From Elysia marginata (Eukaryota; Mollusca; Gastropoda; Plakobranchidae): a stretch of 46,707 nt of DNA. Below are positions 11,011 to 24,600 of this stretch, in pieces; position 1 is the first letter of the stretch; each line of letters starts with the position of its first letter. The position numbers and the translations under genes were made by a program. The stretch covers positions 244,183-290,889 of the forward strand of contig BMAT01003451.1 of NCBI GenBank assembly GCA_019649035.1. The letters run 5' to 3'. The notes below the pieces were generated by a model. It saw only the letters and a program-made list of their open reading frames with translations. It was not told the origin of the DNA and did no database searches.

Positions 11011-14000
11011 TATAAGAGATTTTAACCAACAAGGCTGTGTTATTGCTGGCTTACATTAATTTAGCGTTTTAAAGTGGCCCTAAACCTACTTATATAATGC
11101 CTTGTTATGATTTAAATCTATCCAATGGCCTCTACAAAGATTTCATTTCAATACGTAGATCAGAGAAAAAATCTAAAGCTGCAAAAGGACCTCTTTTTTT
11201 TAGTAGCTGCATAAGAAAACATTTTGCGACCATGTTGACCAATTTTTGTATCTGTTATTTTCTCTGCTTGGTTGTAGTTTGCAAGAATTGATTTTTGTTC
11301 TTTTTTTGTTGTTGTTGAAAAATTAAGCATGTTTTTCAAAATCCAATATAAATAGCCTCATCAATAGATATGTTGAAACTATGCCTTTCTTTGCTTAACT
11401 TTTACTCTTTCCATTCGTTTCCAATTACCTGTTGCAAAATTATTTTTGTGCTTTTATTACCTTTCTCCTCATTGCAAGTTCTACCTAAGTTTGGTTATCT
11501 ATTGGTTTATGTCGGCTCGTAAGATGAAGTCCCTAGTTTGATTTGTAGTGGACACAGGAACGAGCAAATAAACTTTCACAATGTCAACAATAGATTCACG
11601 AAAAAAAAGATGAAAACGAAACGAACAAATCGAATTATGAGTCTCATTTTTTTAAAAATCTTGTAGCTCTAGCCTGCAAGTACTTGGCCATTCGGACATT
11701 TTTTGCAAATCCAACATTCGTAGATAAACTTTCTTATAAGCTTAAAGATTCAAGATAATGGGATCAAAGGTGAGAAAGACAAATAAAAATTTAATAAGCC
11801 ATCCGTTGTATTAGGTTTTATCATTTAATTATCGGAGTCACTAACCCCAGATTGAGTTGCTAGTAGATTCCAGTACGGCACACAAGGGAAATCACAGCTC
11901 AAGAACCAAATCTTTGGATAAGCTTTAACTACAACGATAACAAAAGCCTATATATTATTGAGAACTACGAATTAAATTACAACAGAAATTGGGGCTTGCG
12001 AGAACTTGTTATCCTAACTTTTTACACCCACTGAAAACACATAAATAATAACCAAAAGTTCAAAAAGACAAAAAAAAACTAACAAAAAAAAACCCAAAAA
12101 AAAAACAAAAACAACAAAAACGGTAACAAACCAAGACGGCAGCCAACAGATAAAAACTTTTTCCTGAAAAATAAGTACTCAACTATAATAAAGACAAAGT
12201 TCTTGTTTTGTCAGCACAAGTAAGCCATGAGTACTCTCACAGAGATGAGCACAATTATTGACAGAAATGTTTATATACAATCAACAGGGCAAGGATAATC
12301 ATAATGTTGGAGAAAATCACGTAGGAATGGTGAGGTTTTAAGAAGACTTTTCGACATATTTTATAAGTATAAATAAGATCGATATAAAGATGTTGTTTGT
12401 TGAAGTGGCCAAGCGTTGAGTTACAATTGAAGAAAAGATGCAAATAACCTTAACCAATAGCCGGCAGCAATTACAGACTTTAAGCAGCAACGCGTGAATA
12501 TGAAGGGAACGTCTGCGGGTCTATTTTTAGAAACTGGTTTCTTTATATTTATAGTTTCCTCGATTTGCTTTCCCGATTTTCACGTACGCACAGTGAGACA
12601 CGTTGCGTGTGCTTAAGGTCTCCATTGTCTCGACAAAGAAATCGACATAGGGCCACAGGAAAACAAAAGATCATGCTTAGTTCAAAATGGTAAAGAAAAA
12701 CACCACTTTTCTTACACGCAAAATATACCCGTTAAATGCTTTCGTCATTTCTTCAAGATCCATCTTAGTCATTAACAGACACCTTGCTAAGTCTATCGGC
12801 TTTGTTTTTATTAAGGCATCTATGATATTTTAATCCGTCTTTTCGTCTGGTAGCCATTCTTTTTCTAATCCATTTGCTAATTCAATGATTTTCCTCAACT
12901 CTTTCTATCTGCTGTTCCACAACACTGAGTCTATTTTCCACTACCTTTCTGTTACTGACCACCCCTATTTCTATGTATGCTTCTGACTATCAGTGATTGT
13001 AAAAAAAAAAAGTGATCCAAACATTTTGGTTGGAAATGGAATCATAGTTGTAATCATAAAACAAGATGTTTTACCATTTTTTGTGAAATGGATTATGTTT
13101 ATAGTTATACTATTGGTCATCATGATTTCTTATCTTTCTTTCCTATATCGAATATTAATATTATCGCTGTTGTTAAGTGCATCAATCTCTATTTTTGTAA
13201 CATTTTTGTATATTCTTTCACATAATATTCTGGCGTAAAAATTATCATAATAGTGGGAAGACTGCAGCTGCTTCTCTGAACGACGATCTCTCATGGAAAA
13301 AATGGCTTTTGTTTCATATTTTAACATAATTATGATCAACATAAACTGTGTAACTCTGAGCTAAATTATATGCAAACGCGATGAGGAAAACAAATCAACG
13401 GTTAAGAGGATGATGATCAAACGTAATAATACGGTACCTTACTGAGAATAATAAGATCAATTAATACTAAGTTTACAATTGACTGGCAAACAATCTGAGA
13501 TCTCTTTGTCACTACTACTTTATTTCCAAAAGTAGCAATATTTATCATTTTTCCTGATTCTAAACTCTTTAAAGTTCAAGAGCCAACCAAGTGAGCGATG
13601 TCAGCTCAGCAGCACTGGGGAATAGGGACTCACTCTAGCTAGCTGAGCTTGGAGCCCGTCGCTACCGTGAGTAAAACCGTAACGGATGACACACACAGGA
13701 ACAAGTACTCGTCTGCTCGGACAGATGGAAGGGGTTGCCGTTGCCCTTTTTCCCTGGACCCTCTCCTCCCCTCCTCATCTGCCTTGATCTACCTAAAGTA
13801 ATGCTGATAAGGAGTAATAACAACAAATAAAAAAAACAGTAGTTGTCTCATGTGCTTTCGTTTAATTATCAGCATAATTAAGTACGGTCTAAGTTATAAG
13901 AGTTTTTACACGCTAGGAAAACCAAGGCTAATTTGTAAGTAAGTTGTTTTTAATAACATTAGAAAAAAAGAACATAAATTAAAAATTATGACAGCTAATG

Positions 14001-15230
14001 TGTTAAAAAGAACTAAGGATTCAACTTAAAAGAGTTGGTAAAGTAGTGAAGAAGATACAGAATGAATTAACTCTTTTTGGTTGAATTTAGTGGTATCTTC
14101 AGTAAGCAGTTTTAAAAAATCAAACAAAGCCCAACTCTATTTAATGTGAATTGGTAGCAGGGCTTCTTTAAATTTTTAAAAAAAGAAAAGAATACTCTTT
14201 TTTACTTAATAACTGCTTTATAAAGTAAGTAAAATGCGTGTTTCGACTTTCGATGAAAACTGCAGGTAAAAATAGCCAAAAACTTACAATCAATTTATAA
14301 ACCTTCTCAGCTGACTTCACGCCGGTGACTTAGACCCAGACACTTAGTTGAAAATTACAAGACTAAAGGCGCAACGATTCTATCTCTTTAATTCCTATTT
14401 GCGAATGGTGTAAAACAAAAACAAACAAGGAAAATGAAAATCTAAATATTCTAGACCAATAGGTCTTGATTTTCTCGAATATGAATTGAATATTTCTGAA
14501 ATATCCATTTATTTGTTCTGGATTGGTTAACTGTTGGATCTAGAAGAAGGTGACATCTAGAATCTGCGTTGTATATACATCGTTACGCTCCTGAACGGAA
14601 TTCATGCACCTACACCGGATTCCTTTAACTTTGAAAAAAAATCAGCCTAATATCTTCATGTTCATTTTTTAGTGCAAAAAAATACGACTTTAGTCAGTAG
14701 AAAACTTATAACTGTTGGTCTATTGAATTACAACTCCTTGGAACGTAAAATTTTACAACATAAAAATCTGCACAAGGTGTTTCTCATAGGTTACTTTTGT
14801 CAAATAATGTGAAATAGCAGAAGGACTACATGATAATTGGGTGGAGTTCATTAATTCATTTTAAGCACGCAAAATTAATTTTCAAAAACGATGTTATGTT
14901 TCATTATAACCTATCCGCGTTTATTCTTTTATGCTCAGAGAAACCATGTTTGTGAAACCAAGAAAAACTCGATTCTTTTCAAAATTATAAAATCGTAAGG
15001 AAAATTATTTTATTCTAGGAATGTCAAAGCATTGCTACTAGCTACACAGGAGCTATAGGTGATAGGTAAAAGATGAGGATCGAGTTATGTGCCATCAGAG
15101 AAGCATCATTGACATTAGAGGTAGGCACTCAAATCAGAATATACAGGCAGTTTTGCGATTATAAGGATCACAAATTTATGTTACATATATTACGATGCTC
15201 TGTAGAAACAGCCTAATTTTGATGATGTCA
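11011..15230. other. Gene-poor stretch
   Basis: Apart from the inverted-repeat element at 12475 nothing is recognised. A GC-richer island at about 13580-13800 (tgagcttggagcccgtcgct) stands out from AT-rich flanks and may be part of an unidentified repeat. Confidence 0.55.
12475..12621 (-). mobile_element. Short inverted-repeat element, copy 3
   Basis: About 147 bp in the same orientation as copy 1: agactttaagcagcaacgcg, then tctatttttagaaactggtt, cccgattttcacgtacgcac and gtgcttaaggtct. The ends AGACTTTAAGCA and AGACCTTAAGCA are inverted repeats. It stands alone, without the composite repeat, so the element can move independently. Confidence 0.72.
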
Positions 15231-15360
15231 AAGATATAGCAAGTCACAGTCAAGAAGAATCATATTTCTTTGATAAAAATATGGCATATTGAGCTATGAT
15301 CTTTAAATCTTTCAAACTTAAATTATGTAAGGACAATTCCAGATTGTTTTGAGAAACCAA
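15231..15360 (+). repeat. Direct repeat, unit 1
   Basis: Starts aagatatagcaagtcacagt, continues agaagaatcatatttc and gagctat.atctttaaatc, and ends attgttttgagaaaccaa. A second copy lies 320 bp downstream. No coding capacity is seen. Confidence 0.8.
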
Positions 15361-15550
15361 CTATTCTATGTTGGCCTACACGAAGTTCATATTATAACAT
15401 TTACGAGGGGTAACGACTGAACTTCTCTTTTCATGGATCAGTCGATAGATAAATCATGCTAGAGAAGAATAACCAGGTGTGACTTAAGCTGACCCCAATG
15501 GATGAACATAACTAAAAGATGGCGGTGGAGATAGGAAGATGTTCGCAGAA

Positions 15551-15668
15551 AAGATATAGCAAGTCACAGTCGAGAAGAATCATATTTCCTTGATCACAAA
15601 AATGGCATCTTGAGCTATAATCTTTAAATCCTTTTAAGGACAATACCAGGATTGTTTTGAGAAACCAA
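15551..15668 (+). repeat. Direct repeat, unit 2
   Basis: A diverged copy of the unit at 15231, with a short deletion (the ttcaaacttaaattatg stretch is missing). The ends are the same, so it looks like a local segmental duplication of about 320 bp spacing. Confidence 0.8.
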
Positions 15669-18364
15669 GTTTTTAAAGAAATCTGTAACATTAACAATAG
15701 GAAGCAAGATACATTACACTACTTTAGTTTATATACTGACTTTGGCAAAATTTCAAAAATAAAAATATCAGCTCATTAAATTAAAGATAATTGATTGCTA
15801 CTTTAATTTTAGATATGACGTTAAAGTAAGGACTGGTTTGTTAAAAGAGTTTTAAAGCATGTATTCAGTATCATTATTCAACCGTTATTACTTTTTTCAA
15901 GTCTGGATACCCGAACTCACAAAAAATACAGCCATTGTCCTATTATTGCTATTTTCTGTATCTATCTACTGCTTTCGCTCACACGGTGCTATGTGGCTGA
16001 AAACTTAACCTCAACAGCAACAAAAAAGGAAAAAAACGAAACAAGAACCCACGCGGTTATGGCTGCATGCCTTGCCCCCCAAATGTCAAGTGATGTGTCA
16101 TGAAAATATCACAGGGGCAATCTCCTTACTGGTCTGGCACACAAACTTTTGGGTGATGCTGATGTGTTAGCCGGTAGTGTGAAATCGCAAATTCGGGTTC
16201 CAACTCTAGATTTACTTAGAAAAGAATTATTTTTTCGTATATGTGTGTACTGAGGAGCCCAGAGGGTGGTTGAAAGGGCGCTAGAAGATTGTAGACCGAT
16301 GTGCCTTTTAAGTTGTTAGAATCAATGCAGCTAGGCAAAAGTGGTCAAAATAGTTATTATTTAAAAACAAAATAAAATCAGAACATAGAAAACAGGGATC
16401 ATGTTGCTTTGAGGACTCTTTAGCCAAGAGATTACCAAAATAAGATCCAAAATAAACCATCATTTGCTGGTACAATGTTTTAAAGATATTTTTTGTGCAA
16501 TGAATACATGTAAAATCTACAAGTTAATCATTTCGAAACCGCAAAATATGACTATGAGGCCTTTGTTAATCAAAGATCAAAATCAAATGAACTTCTGTCT
16601 TGCACACAAAATATTACTTAAATCTCTTTTGAAAACTGCGAGCGCTAAAATACAATACTGGTAGTACATTGACAATAATATTAGTTTAAGAACATGGTAC
16701 ATTGTGATTTGATTTCAAAATAATAGGGAAAAAGAATAAGAAGATAAAAATGTTTCAAATTAATAAAGATAAGAGAAAACCGATAAAACCTTAATGTAAA
16801 GAAATTATTTTATATACCGGTATATGCGTTATAATTTGTGTGATTAAAGTTTAGCATTGAAAATCATCTAAAATAAACAGTGCATGCTGTTGCAAATCAG
16901 TACAATACTACAAGTTTAACGTATAAAACCTGTAAAATGTGTCCGAGTTATTTGTACACCGGTCATGTTTCGACCTTTTAAGAGTAGGTCTATTGGCCCC
17001 TGATCGATTAGGGAATTATGACCTTAAAAATTAAGACACTTAACATGCAGAGGCTAGGCCTTAAGGTTAAAACAAAATAATACATAGAGCCTAAAATGGA
17101 GGAGAAATAGCGACCCAACCCTAGCCTAGATCTGGGCCTATCCAGTCTCTAGATCAAGGTATTTCTCAATTTAGCTCTAGAATTAGATTATCTAAATGGC
17201 TGGCTTTCTAGATGTAAGTCACATTTTTAGACACTTAATCTAGATTTTAGATCTAGCTCTTATCTAAATTCTACTGAAGTCAAAAAACTATTTTGTTGAT
17301 GTGTTTTATTCAGCTTACTATTTTGAACTTTATTTTTAATGGTAGGCGGAAACATAGAGAAACACTGTGTGCAGAAGAGTGTTAAACTTGACCTTTCGTG
17401 TATTACTCATAAATTTTTTTGTGTGCAAATTATCTTTATCTGGATTCCAGGAAATTGCGCGCTTTTTAAAAAGATTTTAAGTTTTGATCGGGAATGTTTT
17501 AAAGCCACCAACAAGATACGTTCAAGATCGCCAATTATTCTTCCCCTAACAACCTCTTGAGAGAAAATAAGGCGAACCTCAGTCCCTCTCTTGGGTCTGC
17601 TTTTAAATTGAGATTTGATAGAGTGCAAATCCTATTTCTAATAGAAGCGGCTGAGCTGCTGAAATAAACTGCTATCAAAAGACGTTTGAAATCTGAAATA
17701 GTATAAGGTAATTTATTTATAGAAAATTGAACATGAGTATAAGTCTAGAAACTAGATTAAGTGAGACAAATTAGAACAATAAAATTCAGTTTAGATTATC
17801 CTCTGAAGAATTTCCGGATTTTAGGTTATACTTCTACGACTGTATAACTCACACTCACTACTTAAGCTAATTAATTTTTAGCGTTATCTAGATCTAGATC
17901 TACTAACCATGTGCTAACTCGGTAAGCTCTATGAAAAACAGAAATGCAATTATGAATAAATCTTTCCTGTGGTTTAGTTTTTCTAAATTTCTAAAACGTG
18001 TAGATCAGTTTTAAGATCTAGGCGAAATACGTTAATATAATCAAATGCGCTCAGCAGATATAGAATGTACATCTAGATCTAGATGTAAAGCGATCACAGC
18101 TGGCTGTAAGAAATTGCGAAATAACGAAATTAAATTTTCTCCTAGATTTCTTATTTCTTTGCGATCGGTTTTCACCCTTCTAGCTATGCGAACTAATAAT
18201 CTCCTTCTTCACCGCGAAGCAAAGATCAATCAATTCCTTGTCTTTTGTATGTCTCCTTTTCACACTGTCAGACTCCCGTGGTTTTCTATCTCTTTAATTC
18301 CCTTTTTCTACATTCTTAGTCCTCTTTGATCTTTTTTAAAATCATTCTTACCTTTTTCTTCCCT
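15669..18364. other. Stretch upstream of the dynein gene, no recognised gene
   Basis: AT-rich, with several TCTAGATCTAG-type palindromes (17130-17260, 17886-17902, 18003-18083). Frames are short, and none resembles an earlier dynein exon. Confidence 0.55.
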
Positions 18365-18620
18365 CTCTACTCACTGTTGTTGCTGCTCATGTTGCTGTTG
18401 ATGCTGTAGTTGTTGTTGCTGTTGTTATTGCTGTAGTTGTTGTTCATCTTTCTCTCCTCCTCCTCCACCTTCTTCTTCTTTTTCTTCTTCCTCTTCTGCT
18501 TCTTCTTCTTCTCCTCCTCCTCCTTTCTCTTTATTACTGTCGTCATAATCATCACCAACGTCACAACTATAGTAATATTATTATGATTATTATTTCTATT
18601 ATTATCATCACGATCATCAG
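18365..18620 (+). repeat. Compound microsatellite just before dynein exon 1
   Basis: (TTG/CTG)n at 18375-18448, then (CTT/CCT)n to about 18530, then (ATT/ATC)n to about 18620. It ends 50 nt before the start codon, so it probably lies in the promoter or 5' UTR. Lys-, Asn- and Ile-rich frames here are repeat translations. No TATA box or other promoter element can be identified. Confidence 0.9.
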
Positions 18621-18672
18621 AGTCATCATCTCCAATAACTTTGCAAATAAATTATTGCTTTCTTTCGGAGAG

Positions 18673-18915
18673 ATGTCTTTGGGGGGAGGAAACCCGCCAA
18701 ACAACAATGGTGATTTGCCGAAGCTGCAGTTACCGCCCGTGAACCTGCCAGGCCGCCAAGTCGACATGTCAAAGGCTGACAAGTTAAAATCAAGGCTTTA
18801 CTCGTATGCGCCTCAAGTCGCCCCTTTGAACCCCCGTGCTCTGAAATTCAAGGGTGTCACTCAGTGCCAGGCTCGACGACTCACCCAGCCGGTAGAGAGA
18901 AAGGTGGAACCCTTG
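18673..18915 (+). CDS. DNAH6: Dynein exon 1 (start codon, residues 1-81)
   Basis: Begins [12 protein letters not shown], a Gly/Asn/Pro-rich and probably disordered start, then a basic segment with [16 protein letters not shown] and [10 protein letters not shown]. Ends in phase 0 at donor gtaggt. GC content rises sharply against the microsatellite upstream. The frame is open upstream to 18583, but that part is Ile-rich translation of an ATT repeat, so the ATG at 18673 is preferred. The first exon of this family is poorly conserved, so it is linked mainly by position, phase and coding-like composition. Confidence 0.7.
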
Positions 18916-21639
18916 GTAGGTTGCTTCAAGAAACTGGTAGAATCATAGTTTTGAAACAGAGAGAGAGACACACACACACAGAAAGAGAGAAAGAAAGAGA
19001 GACAGAGAGGCAGAAATATAGAAAGAGACAGAGAAGAAGAAACAAAGAGACAGAGATAAGGACAGAAATAAAGACAAATAAACATAAAGACAGAGATAAT
19101 GACAGAAAAAGAGAGACAGATACAGATACAGACAGACACAGACAGAGAGGGAAAAATTGTTTGCATAAATGACAACTCTTTGGTAAGGTTTTTGGGTTTC
19201 TTTCCTATTTAAACTTTCTGTACCGATTGTGCCATTGCACTTACATATTTAGGCGGTGTCGTGACAGTTCCCAGCAATTGCTTCAAGACGAAACTTAAGC
19301 TTTTCATTTGCCAAAATTCGAATTCAAGATTCTTCATAATACGAAGATAACTTCTGCCAAGTGTGACTTGTTTCAAGGTGACGAGAGGGACAGTTATAAT
19401 AGTAAACACCGATTTGCTTTTATAAAGCAAGTAGGGGCAGCATCTGAGCATGGCACTGTGGTTAGCGCGTCGGACTTGAGATCTAGAGATCGCGGGTTCG
19501 ATTCCCGACCATCTCATGTTACAATTGCCCTGGGAAGGCAATTAACCTTAACTTTCCCCACTCCACCGACCTGTAAAATGGGTACCTGGCTTAAGACAGT
19601 GCTTGAAATTTGTGGAATGTTAGTATTTGAGCCCCTAACAGGCTGCCGTACTGTAATGCTCTAAAATATGAGTTGAATTTGCTCCGGTGTGTATAGGCCT
19701 GCTGAGGTAAATATGTAAAGTCATGAGACTGCCTTCGGCGGTGGAGGACTCTAAAAATGTTTATTTTTCTTTATTTATTTAACATCAAAAAAGATTTTAA
19801 AAAAAAATTACATCTATACCTCAATAAGTATCCCGCAACTATTGCTCATCCTTGCAGCCGGTGCTACAGAAATGGCAAGAAACGCACCAGCCGGAGTTCA
19901 TTCAGCGTGCAGAGATGCTCAGACTGCGCGATATCAGCATCGCCAAGAAGCAGGCGGAGAAAGCGGCCCAAAGACTCCTCAGGGAGGCAGTCTCCAACGA
20001 CAGTATATCTGACAGAGAGTCACTAGACAACATGAAGTCCAAGGTTCTATGATTGTTATCTTTTGTCTTTGTAGATGGGCTTACTTTAAGATAAAAACTA
20101 TGACTGTACTCTTGGTTTTCTGCGCTGGCAACAGGCTATGAAAATAGGCCAACGGGAAAAGGAATATAACCAATATCAGTGGTTTGGATGTTTATATCCT
20201 CGACCGTATTTATTTAATCCTTCTTTTCTCCAAAGTGCAGTTCAATTCCCGGTCTTTCGTATCAACTTTCGTATCTTACCAACTTATCATTGTAGGCGCC
20301 AAAGTAAGCTACGTTCTACATAAAGTTTACGAAGGCGGACAACTTGCTTTCAAAAAATGGCTAGCCGTCAACGCGTTGACAAGTGAATGTTACTTATTGT
20401 AGATTTAAAATTCTTTTTTTTTTTAAATTAAGATCAGTTAGGTAACACTTTAGATAACAGTTTAATATGGAAAGTATGGTATAAAAGGTTTTTTTTTTTT
20501 AAAGGATTACATTAGTCCATGTCATTATTCTAAGCTTAAAATCAAAGCTGGTAAAATGTCCGCTCATCAGCGGGGATGTGTTATGAACCTATCAAAGGTT
20601 AAAATGGTTTTTCGGCCTCTTGAAGCCTGGGAAAAAATACTTCAAATAAAACTTAATGAAACAGCAAAGTTATAAAATTACTAAATCGGTAAAAAAAAAT
20701 AGAAATTGGTAGATGCTGCAAAGAAAAGGCTTGAAAAGGGTTATATCGCGTACACAAACTATCATTTTTCTGAATACAAAACATGAAATTACTGTAAAAA
20801 AAAAAAAAACAGAAAACGCCATTGCTTATAAACCCGAGTGGTTATTTTAAAATTTACTAAAAATATTATGGGTAATGGTGAGTGGTTTACCTAAGAATGC
20901 AAATCAATGAAATGTACTAATGAATTCTGAACAATTCTTTAATTCTTTTTTTTTTTTGGCTGATGACTACAGAGACACGACAATGATGAATTTGAACTGA
21001 CAGAGCTTGAAACATTTTATCGCGAACACTTTCCAGTGATCACTTACGTAAGTTGATTATTTGAAGTCTTGTCATGTGAAGAAAATGGGTATTTGAAAGA
21101 ATAAAAAGAAAGGTAGAGAGAGACTCTGAAGGAAAGAGAGAGAGAGAAGGAAAGAGAAAGAAAAAAAGAAGAGTAAAAGAAGAAGACGATGAAAAAGATA
21201 TCCACAAAGAGGGATATTGAGGTAAAGGTGCTAATATTAGTTTCGTTTATGTGATATTTCTTGTTATTCTTGATTTATTGTTCATCTCTTATTTCAAAAA
21301 GTCTGAACTTGAGATGTCATTTGCCTCTGCAAAACATCTGCTAGAAGTCTCCTCTAATATTCTCATTTATTACTGCTGCTGCTACTTCTATCACTACTAT
21401 CACTCCTAATAGGCCTATTACTACTACTACTACCACTACTACTACTACTACTACCACCACTACTACNNNNNNNNNNNNNNNNNNNNNNNNNNNNNNNNNN
21501 NNNNNNNNNNNNNNNNNNNNNNNNNNNNNNNNNNNNNNNNNNNNNNNNNNNNNNNNNNNNNNNNNNNNNNNNNNNNNNNNNNNNNNNNNNNNNNNNNNNN
21601 NNNNNNNNNNNNNNNNNNNNNNNNNNNNNNNNNNNNNNN

Positions 21640-21680
<41 letters not shown>

Positions 21681-24600
21681 TACTTTTACTTTACTTCTAC
21701 TGCTACTACTAATACATGTACCATTACTATTACTACTGTATTCTGCTGGTGCTGTTACAATTGCTATTATTTTTGCCGCTTTTTATTACTACTACTTCTA
21801 CTACTACTGCTGCTTCTACTACTATTCTGCTGCTGCTACTACTGCTACTACTGCTGCTGCTACTACTACTACTACTTCAACTACCATCATCACCACTACA
21901 ACTACTCCTACCACCACCACACAACATTACTACTAAATCCTAATGTTGTTTCTAACATTATTACCAGCCTTATATGAGACTGGAAGGGAATCTATTAACG
22001 ATAATAGTTTTGTCTTCTTTTTTTGAAAAATAGACATTGCTAGAATTTAAAATCGTCAAAAAATGAAAAAGATCCCACATTTATAGATCGTCAATAACGA
22101 AAAAACTTTCATCTCGATAGGAACAAATGCTGCCGCCGCCAAAGTTAGAACCCATCGTTGGGCGAGGGAAAAGCAAGAAGGGCAAAGTTCACGTAACCGA
22201 ACCATCGAACTGCAGGAAGGACTGCCAAGAAAGTAAATATTAGTAATTGAAAATCCGAAATTATTTGTGCTTTTTTAAGAATTTGACTTATAATACGTGT
22301 GTGACTTAATGAAACTCTTACTGCTGGTTATAGCAATTGCGTTTTATTTATGTAGTCATTCAATTATAGGTCGCTGCATTGAGATGAAAAGAAATTGGGC
22401 GTGAATTTTTTTTAACTTTTAAAATGTGTTTCTCTTTTCACTAGAATAATTGAAAAAGGCAACTTTGATTTCCCTGTGGGCCAAACAATTCAGGGTCCAG
22501 TTTGGATCTGCCTAGGGATAAAAGCATGCATCTTGTTGGTGTTAATATCTACACAAAATCTTTATCACACTCTTTGTAAAGACTTCGCTTTAAAATCAAC
22601 TTCAGTGTCTAAAGAGTTACAATTTTAGATATTGAGGTATGTACTTTCTCTTCATATCACAGAGAGATTCGTTTAAACTATCGCTCTCATTATAGTAATA
22701 TACGACAAGCCAAAACCAATCATTATAATTAGTCAGTAGGATTGTTCTCAAAAGTCTTTATCCTGATTATATCCAAAAGAAGAGGTATCTGTTGATTTCA
22801 CACTATATTCTGAAAGCTTTCAGTTGGTTATTGCAGCAGAGAGAGAGATGGAGAGACAGACAGAGACCACGGAATTGTCTGCTGATCATGCAAGAAGAGA
22901 GCTAAACATGACCATTTTTCATTTTTGAATTATTTAACGGTACCGCAAAAGTTAATTAGGACAAGTTTCCTCTTTCTTCCTCTTCTTTCTGTTTCTCAAT
23001 CGTTCTTTCGCTCTCTTTGTCCATCTCTTTAAATATCTTTTCCTCTGTTTCAGAATGGGTGAGCTATTTCGATATGACAGATCTCGATGAAGTGGCTAAG
23101 ATTGTTGTAAGAGAGAAGCAGAAAATAGCGTGTCTCTACCTCACGCCGACTGTTCCCAAGGACAACACGAGTTATCACCACTTCAACCTCAAGTAAAATA
23201 ATTTAACTGATATAAAAAACCTTCCTAAATAATTCATCTTTTTTTCTTATTTTTTTTTTGCTATCTTGGATCATTTTAAAACAATCTGGTACTGGCGTAC
23301 CTAGAATATTGACCACCATCTGTTTTTTTTTCTCTCTTGAAGGCTACCAAATCTATGTATTAGTCGCTTTGCTAATGCTACGGTTGTCTTGACTCGATGG
23401 GGCACAAAAACTACTTTAAACACCGTGAAGACATTTTAAGTGTATTTTTGACTGCCAGAAATGAACTAAACATGGATCATCTTGTCAGGTAGAGAACTTA
23501 GGTTGAGGGCTTCAGTACCACTGAGTAAAACATACCATCTAACAAGCACATAACAAAATGAATAACGAGACGAAAATACAAAGAAAAATCGTTTCTCCTA
23601 GGGAATATTGCAACTTAAAAAATAAAGTTCTCTTGATGCGAGAAAAAATTTTCTTGGCTAATTGTGATTCGAGTTGCGTTTTTAATTGAAGCGTAGTTGA
23701 CTTTTCAGAAAAACATTTTCAAGGAGATATACTGATTTTATAATTCTAAATCATTTTCACTTGAGGAAAAAAAATTAAAAAACCGAGCATTGGTTAATTG
23801 AGCAAGAGAGGTAAAAAAAATCTACCGCGCCGTATTTTTACAGCTGTTTTCAAAAGATCAACAAGGAAGAAATTTTAGAAACCGGATCAAGTTTCTTTGA
23901 AAAGAGGTTAATTAGATTCAGTTTTTCTTATTAATATCAGGGTTGCTCCATTTGCTGAGGTGGACAAAAATGACTATTTGGTAATCAGCTGGGTATCAGT
24001 GGCTCGGTTCAGACCGGGCCAAACCATAGAGGCTCTTCCTTTGGAAACTTGGGTCAAAGAGCTGCACATCTTCCACACCCTGAGGGAGGTACGTCGCTTT
24101 AAGTCAGTGAGAATGGTGCATTTTTAGTTACACTAAACGTAACAAATAAAGCTTTTAGCTCTTGATAATTATAGCATTAGGCCTTATCAGGACAAAAAAA
24201 TGTTAAATACAGTAGTGTCGCCCGCTCCATAACTTCGTTTGTTGAATTCTATAGAATCTAAGTTGGATAAAGACAAAAAGTTTGATTTAGATCTAGAAAT
24301 CAGTTAATATAATCTATGTTTACGTTAGATGTAAAATATATCTTGTCTATAGTCTGAATTAGGCTTAGATCTAGCCTAGGTTTTAGGTGCCAATTTTCTT
24401 CCATTTTAGGCTTAACGACCGTGTCATGTTAAGTTCCATTTTTAGCCTTAGGGCTTATAGATTCTACCTGTAAAGTTTTCTTCCATCTTTAAGGTGAATG
24501 TCGTTTTCAGGCTTATGCTACATCTATGGTGGTTTCAGTTTGTTATTATTATAGTTCAAAGTTGAAATTCGCCGATGGTTTACCAGTTAGACTATTGAAA

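Noticed and set aside
19209-19541. Minus-strand frame with [19 protein letters not shown]
   Set aside because: Antisense translation of the SINE family 2 head, a common artefact in animal gene predictions.
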